Source of the DNA: Pseudonocardia cypriaca
GTDB taxonomy: Bacteria > Actinomycetota > Actinomycetes > Mycobacteriales > Pseudonocardiaceae
Assembly: GCF_006717045.1 (NCBI RefSeq)
Contig: NZ_VFPH01000003.1
Location: 1,178,001-1,242,000 of the forward strand
Reading direction: 5' to 3'
DNA: 64,000 nucleotides
The notes beneath the pieces were generated by a model, which did no database searches, had not been told where the DNA came from, and saw only the letters and a program-made list of their open reading frames with translations. The position numbers and the translations under genes were made by a program. How positions within the stretch are numbered: the first letter of the stretch is position 1; the number at the start of each line of letters is the position of its first letter. Positions 42,744 to 51,428 of the stretch are shown in pieces.

Positions 42744-43949
42744 GTGGCTGAGCTGCTGGGCAGCTCCACGGCGCTGCTCGTCGCCGGCGGCGTCATCATC
42801 GTGATGATCGGGCTGCTGGTGTGGCTGATCATGAAGAACCGGCGCAACACCTTCGCGACGCCGTTGGAGCGCGCCACCTTCGCCACGCTGCACACGGTGG
42901 CGCTGGCCGCGCCGTCGCTGCGCGAGGGCCTCTCGCCGAACTCCGCTGCGTTCGCGCTGCCGTACCTGCGGCAGCTGCTGGACACGTGCGCGCTGGCCAT
43001 GACCGACAACCGGGGCACCACCCTGGCCTGGGACGGCGACGCCGACCAGCACGAGCCGGACGTCCGGTCGCTGGCCGACCAGGTGATCTCCACCGGGCGC
43101 CAGCAGGTGCTGTCGCACACCGCACTGTCCTGCGAGCACCCCAACTGCGCGGTCAGGGGCATCGTGGTCGTGCCGCTGGAGACCGACGGCGCGATCGTCG
43201 GCACCCTCGCGGCCCTCACCACGTCCACCGCTGGCCCGGTGCTGCTGCGGGCGTCGGCGGAGGTCGCGCGCTACGTGTCGAGCCAGCTGGAGCTCGCCGA
43301 GCTCGACGAGTCGCGGGCCCGGCTCAACCGCGCCGAGGTCAGGGCGCTGCGGGCGCAGATCTCGCCGCACTTCGTCTACAACGCGCTCACCACGATCGCC
43401 TCGTTCATCCGCACCGACCCGGTGCGCGCCCGCGAGCTGCTCATCGAGTTCGCCGACTTCACCCGCTACTCGTTCCGCACCGCGGGTGAGTACACGACCC
43501 TCCAGGACGAGCTCACCAACATCGAGCGCTACGTCCGGTTGGAGAAGGCCCGCTTCGGCAACCGGCTCAACATCAAGCTGCAGATCGCACCCGAAGTGCT
43601 CTCGGTCGTGCTGCCGTTCCTCGCGCTGCAGCCGCTGGTGGAGAACGCAGTGCGGCACGGGCTGGGCGGCAAGCCGAACGGCGGCACGATCACGATCACC
43701 GCGGAGAACGCCGGTGCGGAGTGCGTGATCATCGTGGAGGACGACGGGATCGGCATGGACCCGGCGCGGCTGCACGAGGACCTGGACGACGCCCACCAGT
43801 CGGGTGCCCACGTGGGCCTCGGCAACGTCGACGACCGGATGCGCTCCACGTTCGGCGACGACTTCGGCCTCGTCGTGGACACCGCGCCCGGCGAGGGCAT
43901 GAAGATCACGCTGCGCGTCCCGAAGTTCCGCGCCGGCATCCGGGTCTGA
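42744..43949 (+). CDS. LytS-type sensor histidine kinase
   Basis: Kinase of 401 residues. One N-terminal transmembrane helix (about 9-30) precedes a GAF-like domain (about 45-185) holding a cysteine pair (SCEHPNC). The HisKA_7TM/LytS phosphoacceptor is QISPHFVYNALTTIASFI with His near 206, followed by the ATPase (LQPLVENAVRHGLGG, VEDDGIGM, GLGNVDDRM). GTG 42744 is the start, 17 bp after the glycosylase stop. Its LytTR partner lies beyond an SppA-like gene. The signal is unknown; the 5TM-LYT sensor of BtsS is absent. Confidence 0.9.
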   Translation: MAELLGSSTALLVAGGVIIVMIGLLVWLIMKNRRNTFATPLERATFATLHTVALAAPSLREGLSPNSAAFALPYLRQLLDTCALAMTDNRGTTLAWDGDADQHEPDVRSLADQVISTGRQQVLSHTALSCEHPNCAVRGIVVVPLETDGAIVGTLAALTTSTAGPVLLRASAEVARYVSSQLELAELDESRARLNRAEVRALRAQISPHFVYNALTTIASFIRTDPVRARELLIEFADFTRYSFRTAGEYTTLQDELTNIERYVRLEKARFGNRLNIKLQIAPEVLSVVLPFLALQPLVENAVRHGLGGKPNGGTITITAENAGAECVIIVEDDGIGMDPARLHEDLDDAHQSGAHVGLGNVDDRMRSTFGDDFGLVVDTAPGEGMKITLRVPKFRAGIRV

Positions 43950-43957
43950 GCGCACCG

Positions 43958-44043
43958 AGACCGCGACTCGCGCGCACTTAGACCGCGACTCGCGGTGGCG
44001 CTGGGCACGTCTCGGCGCTTCTTGATCTTGCGACTCGCGCGCA
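43958..44043. repeat. Intergenic repeat of GCGACTCGCG units (site A)
   Basis: Two copies of GACCGCGACTCGCG (from 43959 and from 43981), and a third GCGACTCGCGCGCA near 44030, fill the gap between the kinase and the SppA-like gene. The core CGCGA-C-TCGCG is an inverted repeat. The first 38 bp are nearly identical, in reverse orientation, to site B at 61782-61819. Confidence 0.6.
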
Positions 44044-44061
44044 GCCGCGTAACGTGGCCGC

Positions 44062-44943
44062 ATGGACGTGATCCGCCTCCCGGACCGGCTCGCCTCCCGC
44101 CTCCCCGGTCGTTTCGGCGACCGCGGCGACCGGCCGGTCGTGTCGCTGCTGCGACTGCACGGCGTGATCACGGCCGCCACCGGGCCGATGCCCCGTTCGG
44201 TCATCAACGCGCAGGCGGTCGAGAAGCCGCTCGAGCGGGCGTTCGCACCGGAAGGGCTCGTGGCGGTCGCGCTGCTGGTCAACTCACCGGGCGGCTCGCC
44301 GACCCAGTCGGCGCTGGTGGCCGACCGGATCCGCGGCCTCGCCGCGGAGAAGGGCGTGCCGGTGTTCGCGTTCTGCGAGGACGTGGCGGCGTCGGGGGGC
44401 TACTGGCTGGCGTGCGCTGCGGACGAGATCTACGCGCACGCCACCTCGATCGTGGGTTCGATCGGCGTGATCAGCCACGGTTTCGGGCTGGACGGGCTGA
44501 TCAAGCGGTTCGGCGTGGAGCGCAGGCTCTACACGGCGGGTGAGTCGAAGTCCCGTCTCGACCCGTTCCTGCCCGAGAAGCAGGAGGACGTCGCGTGGCT
44601 GCGGGAGCTGCAGGACCAGCTGCACACGATGTTCCAGGAATGGGTGGTGGCGCGGCGCGGGGATCGCCTGCGCGAGAAGGACGGGCTGTTCACGGGTGAG
44701 GTGTGGACCGGAGCGAAGGCCGTGGAGCTGGGCCTGGTCGACGGGCTCGGCACCGCACGCGCTGTACTCGGCGAGCGCTTCCCCGAAGCCGAACTCGTTC
44801 CGGTGGAGGGGCGCAAGCCGCTACTCGCCCGGCTCGGACTGACCCCTCCCGCGGCCTCCACCAGCGTGATCAGCACGGACGCCCTCCTGGGCCTTGCCCA
44901 GGCGGCCGAGATACGGGCCGCGTGGGCGCGGTACGGTTTGTAG
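44062..44943 (+). CDS. S49 family peptidase (SppA/SohB-like)
   Basis: Serine peptidase of 293 residues, SppA fold without an obvious membrane anchor. VSLLRLHGVI opens the core, NSPGGSPTQS is the oxyanion region, EDVAASGGYWLAC holds the nucleophile Ser near 113, and SIVGSIGVI follows; a lysine of ESKSRLDPFLP is the likely general base. It would degrade signal peptides or membrane protein fragments. It lies between the sensor kinase and its response regulator. Confidence 0.88.
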   Translation: MDVIRLPDRLASRLPGRFGDRGDRPVVSLLRLHGVITAATGPMPRSVINAQAVEKPLERAFAPEGLVAVALLVNSPGGSPTQSALVADRIRGLAAEKGVPVFAFCEDVAASGGYWLACAADEIYAHATSIVGSIGVISHGFGLDGLIKRFGVERRLYTAGESKSRLDPFLPEKQEDVAWLRELQDQLHTMFQEWVVARRGDRLREKDGLFTGEVWTGAKAVELGLVDGLGTARAVLGERFPEAELVPVEGRKPLLARLGLTPPAASTSVISTDALLGLAQAAEIRAAWARYGL

Positions 44944-45073
44944 CGCGGTGTGACCGGACGAACCCGATTGGTGCTGGGCTCTGGCACTCACACGGATTCG
45001 CCGTCACCATGGTCGTCGGAGTTGGGGCAGGACGTCCCGGCCCCGGCCCCCGGACACGCAGGATGAGGAGATC

Positions 45074-45946
45074 GTGGACAGCAACGACAGCTCCGGCGGC
45101 CTGGTCGTCCTCGCGGTGGACGACGAGCTGCCGGCTCTCGAAGAACTGGCCTACCTGCTGAGCGAGGACCCCCGCGTCGGCACCGTGCTCAAAGCATCGG
45201 ACGCCACCGACGCACTCCGCATCCTGAACAGCCGGCAGGGCGTCCGCGAGGCCGCCACCGCCGGTTCGGCCCACCGCGGACTCGCCGACCCGGTGAGCGG
45301 CACCCGCGTGGCCGACCGCACCCACGTCGAGATCGTCTTCCTCGACATCCGCATGCCGGGCCTCGACGGCCTCGAGCTGGCGCGGGTGTTCTCGTCGATG
45401 GCCGTGCCGCCGTCGGTCGTGTTCGTCACGGCCCACGACGACCGCGCCGTCGACGCCTACGAGGTCGGGGCCGTCGACTACCTGCTCAAGCCGATCCGCT
45501 CCGAGCGGCTCGCCGCCTCGATCGACCGCATCCTCGCCAACCGGGCCGCCACCGTGGCCGAACCGCAGCCCGAGCAGAGCACCGAGGACGAGGTGATCCC
45601 GGTCGAGCTCGCCGGCACCACGAAGCTCGTGCCGCGCTCGGCGGTCCGGTACGTGGAGGCCCAGGGTGACTACGCCCGCCTGCACACCAACGAGGGCAGC
45701 CACCTCGTCCGCATCCCCCTCTCCGTGCTGGAGGACCGCTGGCGCGAGGCCGGCTTCGTGCGCATCCACCGGTCGTTCCTCGTGGCGCTGCCGTTGGTCA
45801 CGGAGCTGCGGCTGTCCGGCTCCGGCTACGTCGTGCGGGTCGGCACCGGCCCGGACTGCGCCGAGCTCCCGGTGAGCAGGCGCCACACCCGCGAGCTGAA
45901 GGACCGGCTCGTCCGCGCGACGAAGCAGGCGTGGAGCCAGCGATGA
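45074..45946 (+). CDS. LytTR-family response regulator
   Basis: Regulator of 290 residues. The receiver domain (about 12-155) has the acidic pair VDDE, the phosphoacceptor Asp in FLDIRMPG, the threonine in FVTAH and the lysine in LLKPI. About 25 residues are inserted before the phosphoacceptor strand (GSAHRGLADPVSG). The C-terminal LytTR domain (about 185-290) has VRYVEAQGDYARLHT and RIHRSFLV. GTG 45074 is the start. Its stop overlaps the next gene (ATGA), linking it to the transport genes. Confidence 0.92.
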   Translation: MDSNDSSGGLVVLAVDDELPALEELAYLLSEDPRVGTVLKASDATDALRILNSRQGVREAATAGSAHRGLADPVSGTRVADRTHVEIVFLDIRMPGLDGLELARVFSSMAVPPSVVFVTAHDDRAVDAYEVGAVDYLLKPIRSERLAASIDRILANRAATVAEPQPEQSTEDEVIPVELAGTTKLVPRSAVRYVEAQGDYARLHTNEGSHLVRIPLSVLEDRWREAGFVRIHRSFLVALPLVTELRLSGSGYVVRVGTGPDCAELPVSRRHTRELKDRLVRATKQAWSQR

Positions 45947-47274
45947 CCACGTTCACCGACGGCGCCCCGCCGTCGGTGACCCCCGAGCCGGACGACGGCT
46001 CGGTCCCGCACCGCGCAGAGGCCCCCGACCCGGATCCGGACGCCGGATCCGCGTGGTTGCACGACGAGATCCAGCGCCGCATCGCCGAGAAGGCAGCAGC
46101 AGGCGGCGGTGGGCGGCACGCGCGCCGCGGCGGAACCACGACCCCCAGCTCCGCGGAGTACGTCGCGCGGCACTCCGTTGCCACGCCCGGGCCGGGTGCG
46201 CCCCGTCCGGGCCCGGTCGGCGGGCAGATGTCACAGGCGAGCGAGCTCCTGCGTCGCGAGCGCACCGAGGGCACCGCAGCCCGGCCGGTCTGGTCCGGCC
46301 CGCCCACCCGGTCGGCTCCCGCACAGCCCGCACAGCCCGAACAGCCATCGTCGGACGGTGAGGCAGCGCCCGCCGGTCAGGTGCGCCCGGGGATCGCCGC
46401 GGCCGCCGCGATGCGGGGTGCCGCTCGCGGGCGCGCCTACAAGTCGGCGAACGTCGCCACTCCCGTGACCCCGATCCCCTCGGTGGAGGCCACCGCGCCT
46501 GCCCCGCCCCGTCCCGGCCCGGCCGCGCCCACGGAGGCGCCGCCGCAGAACCAGCAGGCCACCGCACCCGTCCAGCCCCGGCCGGCACGCACCACTCCGA
46601 ACGCCGTCCCCGGCCGCGCAGCGCCGACCGGCCCCCTGCCCGCGCCACCTCCCACGCCCGGCGAGGCCGTCCTGCGGTCCGCGCCGACGGGTCCCGCCCC
46701 GGCCGTCGCGCCGCGGCCGGCTCCCAAGGCCCCGGACCCCGTCGCGGCCGAGCTCACCGCACCGGTCCCGCCCGTCCCGGCCGCGCCCGCCGACGACGAA
46801 CCGTCCGGCACCCAGGATCAGCCCGGCCCGGCTCCCGCGGGTATCAGCGTGCCCGAGCAGCGGGGCGCCGAACTGCGCGGTTCCCCATCTCCCGGCCCCG
46901 ACGCCGCGGCACCGCAGGGGAGCAAGCGGGTGCGGGTGGTGCTCGCCGAGCGCAAGAGCGTGGCCCGCCCCGTCCGCACGGTCATCACCATCCAGGAGAG
47001 CACGGGCGTGGGGGAGCTGCTGCGCACCAACCTCATCGGGTCGCAGCTGGCGATCGCCCTGCGGTTCGCGATCGGTGCAGGTCTCACCCTCGGGCTGTTG
47101 CCGCTGCTCTTCGCGATGGTCCCGGAGGTCGGACGCGTCGAGGTGCTCGGGATCCGCCTGCCGTGGCTCCTGCTCGGCGTGCTGGTCTACCCGTTCCTCT
47201 TCGGGCTCGGGCTGTGGCACACCCGCACCGCCGAGCACCTCGAGCAGAACTTCGCCGAGACCGTGCAGGACTAG
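45943..47274 (+). CDS. Proline-rich protein with DUF485-like membrane tail
   Basis: Protein of 443 residues. The first 330 residues are Pro/Ala-rich, disordered and repetitive; residues about 365-425 hold two transmembrane helices (RFAIGAGLTLGLLPLLFAMV and LPWLLLGVLVYPFLFGLG) arranged as in the small DUF485 partners of SSS transporters. ATG 45943 overlaps the response-regulator stop. Position directly before an SSS symporter supports a partner role. The long disordered N-terminus is unlike ordinary 100-residue DUF485 proteins. Confidence 0.75.
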   Translation: MTTFTDGAPPSVTPEPDDGSVPHRAEAPDPDPDAGSAWLHDEIQRRIAEKAAAGGGGRHARRGGTTTPSSAEYVARHSVATPGPGAPRPGPVGGQMSQASELLRRERTEGTAARPVWSGPPTRSAPAQPAQPEQPSSDGEAAPAGQVRPGIAAAAAMRGAARGRAYKSANVATPVTPIPSVEATAPAPPRPGPAAPTEAPPQNQQATAPVQPRPARTTPNAVPGRAAPTGPLPAPPPTPGEAVLRSAPTGPAPAVAPRPAPKAPDPVAAELTAPVPPVPAAPADDEPSGTQDQPGPAPAGISVPEQRGAELRGSPSPGPDAAAPQGSKRVRVVLAERKSVARPVRTVITIQESTGVGELLRTNLIGSQLAIALRFAIGAGLTLGLLPLLFAMVPEVGRVEVLGIRLPWLLLGVLVYPFLFGLGLWHTRTAEHLEQNFAETVQD

Positions 47275-47280
47275 TTGGGA

Positions 47281-49020
47281 GTGACCACCCCTGCACTCGT
47301 CGCGCTCAGCGCGATCGGGCTCGTCGGGCTCGTGTCGGCCCTGATCGGCTCGTACGGCGTCCGCATGGCGCGCAGCACGTCGGACTTCCTCGTGGCCTCG
47401 CGCACCGTGGGCCCGATCGCCAACGCGGGCGCGATCTCCGGTGAGTACCTGTCCGCGGCGTCGTTCCTCGGCATCGCGGGCCTGATCCTGCGTGAAGGCG
47501 CCGACGCGCTCTGGTACCCGGTCGCGTTCGTCGCGGGCTACCTCTCCCTGCTGCTGTTCGTGGCCGCCCCGCTGCGGCGCAGCGGTGCCCACACCGTGCC
47601 CGACTTCGCCGAAGTGCGGCTCGCCTCGCCGGTCCTGCGCCGGCTGTGCACCGCGTTCGTGCTGGTGATCGGCTGGCTGTACCTGCTGCCCCAGCTGCAG
47701 GGCGCTGGGCTCGCGCTCACCACGCTCACCGGCCTGCCCGCCTGGAGCGGGGTCGCGGGCGCCGGCGTGGTCGTCCTGCTCACCGTCGTCGGCGGGGGGA
47801 TGCGCTCGATCACCTTCGTGCAGGCGTTCCAGTACTGGCTCAAGCTCACGGCGCTGCTCGTGCCCGCCCTCGTGGTGGGCAGCCTGTTCCTGAACGACAC
47901 CCGCAGCTTCGACCGGCCGACGTCCCCGCGGTTCGAGCAGAACACGGCGGTGGACGTCCGTACCGATGTCGTGCTGTCCGTGACGGAGCCCGTGCAGGTG
48001 CGGGTCGACGGCATCGTCAACGGCAGCTGGGCGCGGGGCGACGTCACCTGGCAGGCCGGGCAGTACGTGGTGGAGGACGGCACCACCCTGAAGTTCGTGG
48101 CGGGTTCGGCCGTGCCCACCGTCGACGGCGCTCCCACCACCGACCGCGAGTGGCTCGAACCGATGACGGGCACCGCGGTCGACCAGCTGCTGTCGATCTA
48201 CTCGATCCTGGTGGCCGGGTTCCTCGGCACGATGGGGCTCCCGCACGTGCTGGTGCGCTTCTACACCAACCCGGACGGGCGGGCCGCCCGCCGCACCACG
48301 CTGATCGTGCTCGCGATGATCGGGTTCTTCTACGTGCTCGTCACCCTGCTCGGCGCGCTCACCCGCATCTACACGCCCCAGCTGCTGGTGAGCGGCGAGA
48401 CCGACGCGGCGGTCCTGCTGGTGCCGACGGCGGTGCTTGGGCAGGACTGGGCCGGCTGGCTGCTGGGCGGGCTGGTGGCGGCGGGCGCCGCGGCGGCGTT
48501 CCTGTCCACGTCGTCCGGGCTCGTCGTCAGCTTGGCGGGCGTGCTGTTCACGGACGTGCTGCGGGGGCGGTGGACCGACTTCCGCCTGGCCGCCGCACTG
48601 TCGCTCGTCGTGCCGCTCGGGCTCGCCCTGGTCATGGCGCGGTCGGACTTCGCGCTGACCGTGCCGCTGGTCTTCGCGGTGGCCGCATCGACGTTCTGCC
48701 CGCTGCTCGTGCTGGGGATCTGGTGGCGTGGCCTGACGGCGGCGGGCGCGATCGCGGGCGTGCTCGTCGGCGGCGGCCTGTCCGCGGTGGCCGTCACGCT
48801 GTCGCTGTTCGCCGCGGTGCCGCAGGGCTGGGCCGGGGTGTTGCTCTACCGGCCCGCCGTGGTCACCGTGCCCGCCGCGTTCCTGACGATGGTCCTGGTG
48901 AGCCGGTTCACGCGGGCCTCGATCCCGCGCGACGTCGACCGGTCGCTGATCATGCTGCACGCTCCGGAGCAGCTCGGGCTCTCCCGCGACCGGTTCGACC
49001 GACCCGGTCGCGCCGGGTGA
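47281..49020 (+). CDS. Sodium:solute symporter (SSS family), copy 1
   Basis: Symporter of 579 residues with about 13 transmembrane segments. SSS motifs are FLVASRTVGP, AGAISGEYLSAASFLGIAG, the sodium-site region TFVQAFQYWLK and GTMGLPHVLVRFYTNPDG. A soluble insertion of about 90 residues (near 215-300) lies in an extracellular loop. GTG 47281 aligns with the start of the neighbouring paralogue. It is similar to acetate/pyruvate permeases; substrate inferred as a small carboxylate. Tandem with copy 2. Confidence 0.88.
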   Translation: MTTPALVALSAIGLVGLVSALIGSYGVRMARSTSDFLVASRTVGPIANAGAISGEYLSAASFLGIAGLILREGADALWYPVAFVAGYLSLLLFVAAPLRRSGAHTVPDFAEVRLASPVLRRLCTAFVLVIGWLYLLPQLQGAGLALTTLTGLPAWSGVAGAGVVVLLTVVGGGMRSITFVQAFQYWLKLTALLVPALVVGSLFLNDTRSFDRPTSPRFEQNTAVDVRTDVVLSVTEPVQVRVDGIVNGSWARGDVTWQAGQYVVEDGTTLKFVAGSAVPTVDGAPTTDREWLEPMTGTAVDQLLSIYSILVAGFLGTMGLPHVLVRFYTNPDGRAARRTTLIVLAMIGFFYVLVTLLGALTRIYTPQLLVSGETDAAVLLVPTAVLGQDWAGWLLGGLVAAGAAAAFLSTSSGLVVSLAGVLFTDVLRGRWTDFRLAAALSLVVPLGLALVMARSDFALTVPLVFAVAASTFCPLLVLGIWWRGLTAAGAIAGVLVGGGLSAVAVTLSLFAAVPQGWAGVLLYRPAVVTVPAAFLTMVLVSRFTRASIPRDVDRSLIMLHAPEQLGLSRDRFDRPGRAG

Positions 49021-49070
49021 CCGACGAAGGTGTAGTGGTGGGCGGGCCATCGCGTTGACATAGTGAGTCC

Positions 49071-50819
49071 GTGACGACGACCGGCATCATCGCGATCGTG
49101 GCCATCGGCCTCGTCGCGCTGGCATCGGCCGTGATCGGGTCACTCGGGGTGCGCGTGGCGCGCAGCACCTCCGACTTCTTCGTCGCCTCGCGCACGGTGG
49201 GCCCGATGGCCAACGCGGGCGCGATCTCGGGCGAGTACCTCTCCGCCGCGTCCTTCCTCGGCATCGCCGGGCTCATCCTCCGCGACGGCGTCGACGCGCT
49301 GTGGTACCCGGTCGGCTACACCGCGGGCTACCTCGCGCTCGTGCTGTTCGTGTCGGCCCCGCTGCGGCGCTCCGGCGCCTACACGGTGCCCGACTTCGCC
49401 GAGTTCCGCCTGCGCTCCGGCCTGCTGCGCAAGGTCTGCGCGGTGTTCGTCGTGGTCATCGGCTGGTTGTACCTGCTGCCCCAGCTGCAGGGGGCGGGTC
49501 TCACCGTCACCACCGCCACCGGGCTCCCGGACTGGTGGGGCTCCGCGGTGGCGGCCTTCATCGTGGTCGCCACCGTCGTGCTGGGCGGCATGCGGTCGAT
49601 CACCTTCGTGCAGGCGTTCCAGTACTGGCTCAAGCTCACCGCACTGGCGCTGCCTGCGATCATCGCGGCGATCTTCTTCTTCAGCGACGACCGCAGCTTC
49701 GACCAGCCGGCCCCGCCGCAGTTCCCCGACCGCGCGACGGTCCAGATCCGCACCGACGTGGAGCTGCAGGTCGCGGAGCCGGTCCAGTTCATCGCGAGCG
49801 GGGTGCTCGACGGCAGGAACGTGACCGACGCCCCCGTCCGCTGGGAGATCGGGAGGCACACCGTCCTCGCGGGCGCGGAGCTCGAGTTCCCGGCGGGCGC
49901 ACCGGTGCCGGTGGTCGCAGGAGCTCCGGTGACGGACTCCACGTGGCTCGCCCCGTTCCCGGACGGCCGCGAGCACGGCCTGCTCGCCACGTACTCGCTG
50001 ATCCTCGCGCTGTTCCTCGGCACCATGGGCCTGCCGCACGTGCTCGTGCGCTTCTACACCAACCCCGACGGGCGGGCGGCGCGCCGCACCGCGGTGTTCG
50101 TGCTCGCCCTGCTCGGATGCTTCTACCTGGCGGTCACGCTGCTCGGTGCGCTGTCGCGCCTCTACACGCCGCAGCTGCTCGTCAACGGCGACACCGACGC
50201 GGCCGTCCTGCTGCTGCCGGCCGCCGTGCTCGGCAGCGGCCTGGCCGGCGCACTGCTGGGCGGGCTGGTGGCGGCGGGGGCGTGGGCGGCGTTCCTGTCC
50301 ACCGCGTCCGGGCTGATCGTGAGCGTCGCGGGCGTGCTGTCCACCGACCTCATCGGGAGCAGCCGGGTTCGTGACTTCCGCATGGCGGCGGTGGTCGCCG
50401 GTGCGGTGCCGCTCGCCTTGGCGGTTGCTGTCACCCGGCTGGACTTCGGGGAGGCCGTCGCGCTGGTCTTCGCGGTGGCCGCGTCGACGTTCTGCCCGCT
50501 GCTCGTGCTCGGCATCTGGTGGCGCGGGCTCACCGCGGCGGGCGGTATCGCCGGCGTGCTGGTCGGCGGGCTCAGCTCGGCCGGCGCGGTCGCCGTCAGC
50601 CTCGCCGGGTTCGTCGACAGCGGGTGGCTGGGCGTGCTGCTCTACCGGCCTGCGATCGCCACGGTGCCGGCGGCGTTCATCACGATGATCGTGGTCAGCA
50701 GGTTGACCAGCCGGCAGCGCCCGATCGACGCCGACCAGGTGCTCCTGCGGCTGCACGCACCCGAACGGCTCGGCCTGAGCCGCGACCGCCTCGAGGACCG
50801 CCAGCGTCCCAATTGGTGA
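49071..50819 (+). CDS. Sodium:solute symporter (SSS family), copy 2
   Basis: Symporter of 582 residues closely similar along its length to the gene upstream, including FFVASRTVGPMANAGAISGE, the TFVQAFQYWLK region, the external insertion (near 220-310) and the C-terminal tail LHAPERLGLSRDRL. The pair arose by tandem duplication. Differences are concentrated in the insertion, where a change of substrate range might show. GTG 49071 is the start, 50 bp after copy 1. No DUF485 gene lies between the two copies. Confidence 0.88.
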   Translation: MTTTGIIAIVAIGLVALASAVIGSLGVRVARSTSDFFVASRTVGPMANAGAISGEYLSAASFLGIAGLILRDGVDALWYPVGYTAGYLALVLFVSAPLRRSGAYTVPDFAEFRLRSGLLRKVCAVFVVVIGWLYLLPQLQGAGLTVTTATGLPDWWGSAVAAFIVVATVVLGGMRSITFVQAFQYWLKLTALALPAIIAAIFFFSDDRSFDQPAPPQFPDRATVQIRTDVELQVAEPVQFIASGVLDGRNVTDAPVRWEIGRHTVLAGAELEFPAGAPVPVVAGAPVTDSTWLAPFPDGREHGLLATYSLILALFLGTMGLPHVLVRFYTNPDGRAARRTAVFVLALLGCFYLAVTLLGALSRLYTPQLLVNGDTDAAVLLLPAAVLGSGLAGALLGGLVAAGAWAAFLSTASGLIVSVAGVLSTDLIGSSRVRDFRMAAVVAGAVPLALAVAVTRLDFGEAVALVFAVAASTFCPLLVLGIWWRGLTAAGGIAGVLVGGLSSAGAVAVSLAGFVDSGWLGVLLYRPAIATVPAAFITMIVVSRLTSRQRPIDADQVLLRLHAPERLGLSRDRLEDRQRPNW

Positions 50820-50890
50820 GACCGCCGGCCCGGCAGTTCGCTCGACGGGACGACCCGCGGTCGCCCTTCGGTCCGGTACGTCCGAGTCGG

Positions 50891-50923
50891 GACCGCTCGT
50901 CGACCGCTCGTCGGCCAGTCGTC
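50891..50923. promoter_or_regulatory. Tandem 11-bp repeat in DUF485-actP leader
   Basis: GACCGCTCGTC is repeated exactly at 50891-50901 and 50902-50912, with a degenerate third copy to 50923, about 170 bp upstream of the DUF485 gene. The 276-bp gap otherwise shows nothing clear. LytTR proteins bind direct repeats, so this is a candidate site for the nearby regulator. Confidence 0.3.
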
Positions 50924-51095
50924 CCGAGATCCTCGCCGCTGATCCCGAGTTGGTCGCGACAGTTGCACGGCGCCCGCCATCACCCAGGTGGAGTATTCCA
51001 GAGCGGGAGTGTGACTTGGCTATGGTTCGCCCCGTTGTGCCCCGAAGGCGCGGCGACGATGCAATGCGCGGACGGAAGAGAACGGAGACGACGCC

Positions 51096-51428
51096 GTGAG
51101 TGCCACAGGCGAGCGATCTACAGGCACCATCTACGAACAGATGCAAGCCACTCCCGAGTTCGTCGAGCTGCGCAGGAAGCTACGGCGATTCGTCTTCCCG
51201 ATGAGTGCCGCCTTCCTGGTCTGGTACCTCCTCTACGTGTTGCTGGCATCGTTCGCGCCCGGGTTCATGGCGATCCCGGTGTTCGGCAACATCAACGTCG
51301 GTCTGATCTTCGGCCTGCTGCAGTTCGTCACCACGTTCGTGATCACCACGGTCTACGTGCGGTACGCGAACCGGCACCTCGACCCGGCCGCCGAGAAGAT
51401 CCGTGAGCAGATCGAAGGTGCCGCATGA
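51096..51428 (+). CDS. DUF485 membrane protein
   Basis: Small protein of 110 residues with two transmembrane helices, of the YjcH type that accompanies ActP-like symporters. Typical segments are PEFVELRRKLRRFVFPMSAAF-like (near 20-40) and FVITTVYVRYANRHLDP. GTG 51096 is the start. Its stop overlaps the actP start by 4 bp (ATGA), indicating a two-part transporter. Confidence 0.9.
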   Translation: MSATGERSTGTIYEQMQATPEFVELRRKLRRFVFPMSAAFLVWYLLYVLLASFAPGFMAIPVFGNINVGLIFGLLQFVTTFVITTVYVRYANRHLDPAAEKIREQIEGAA

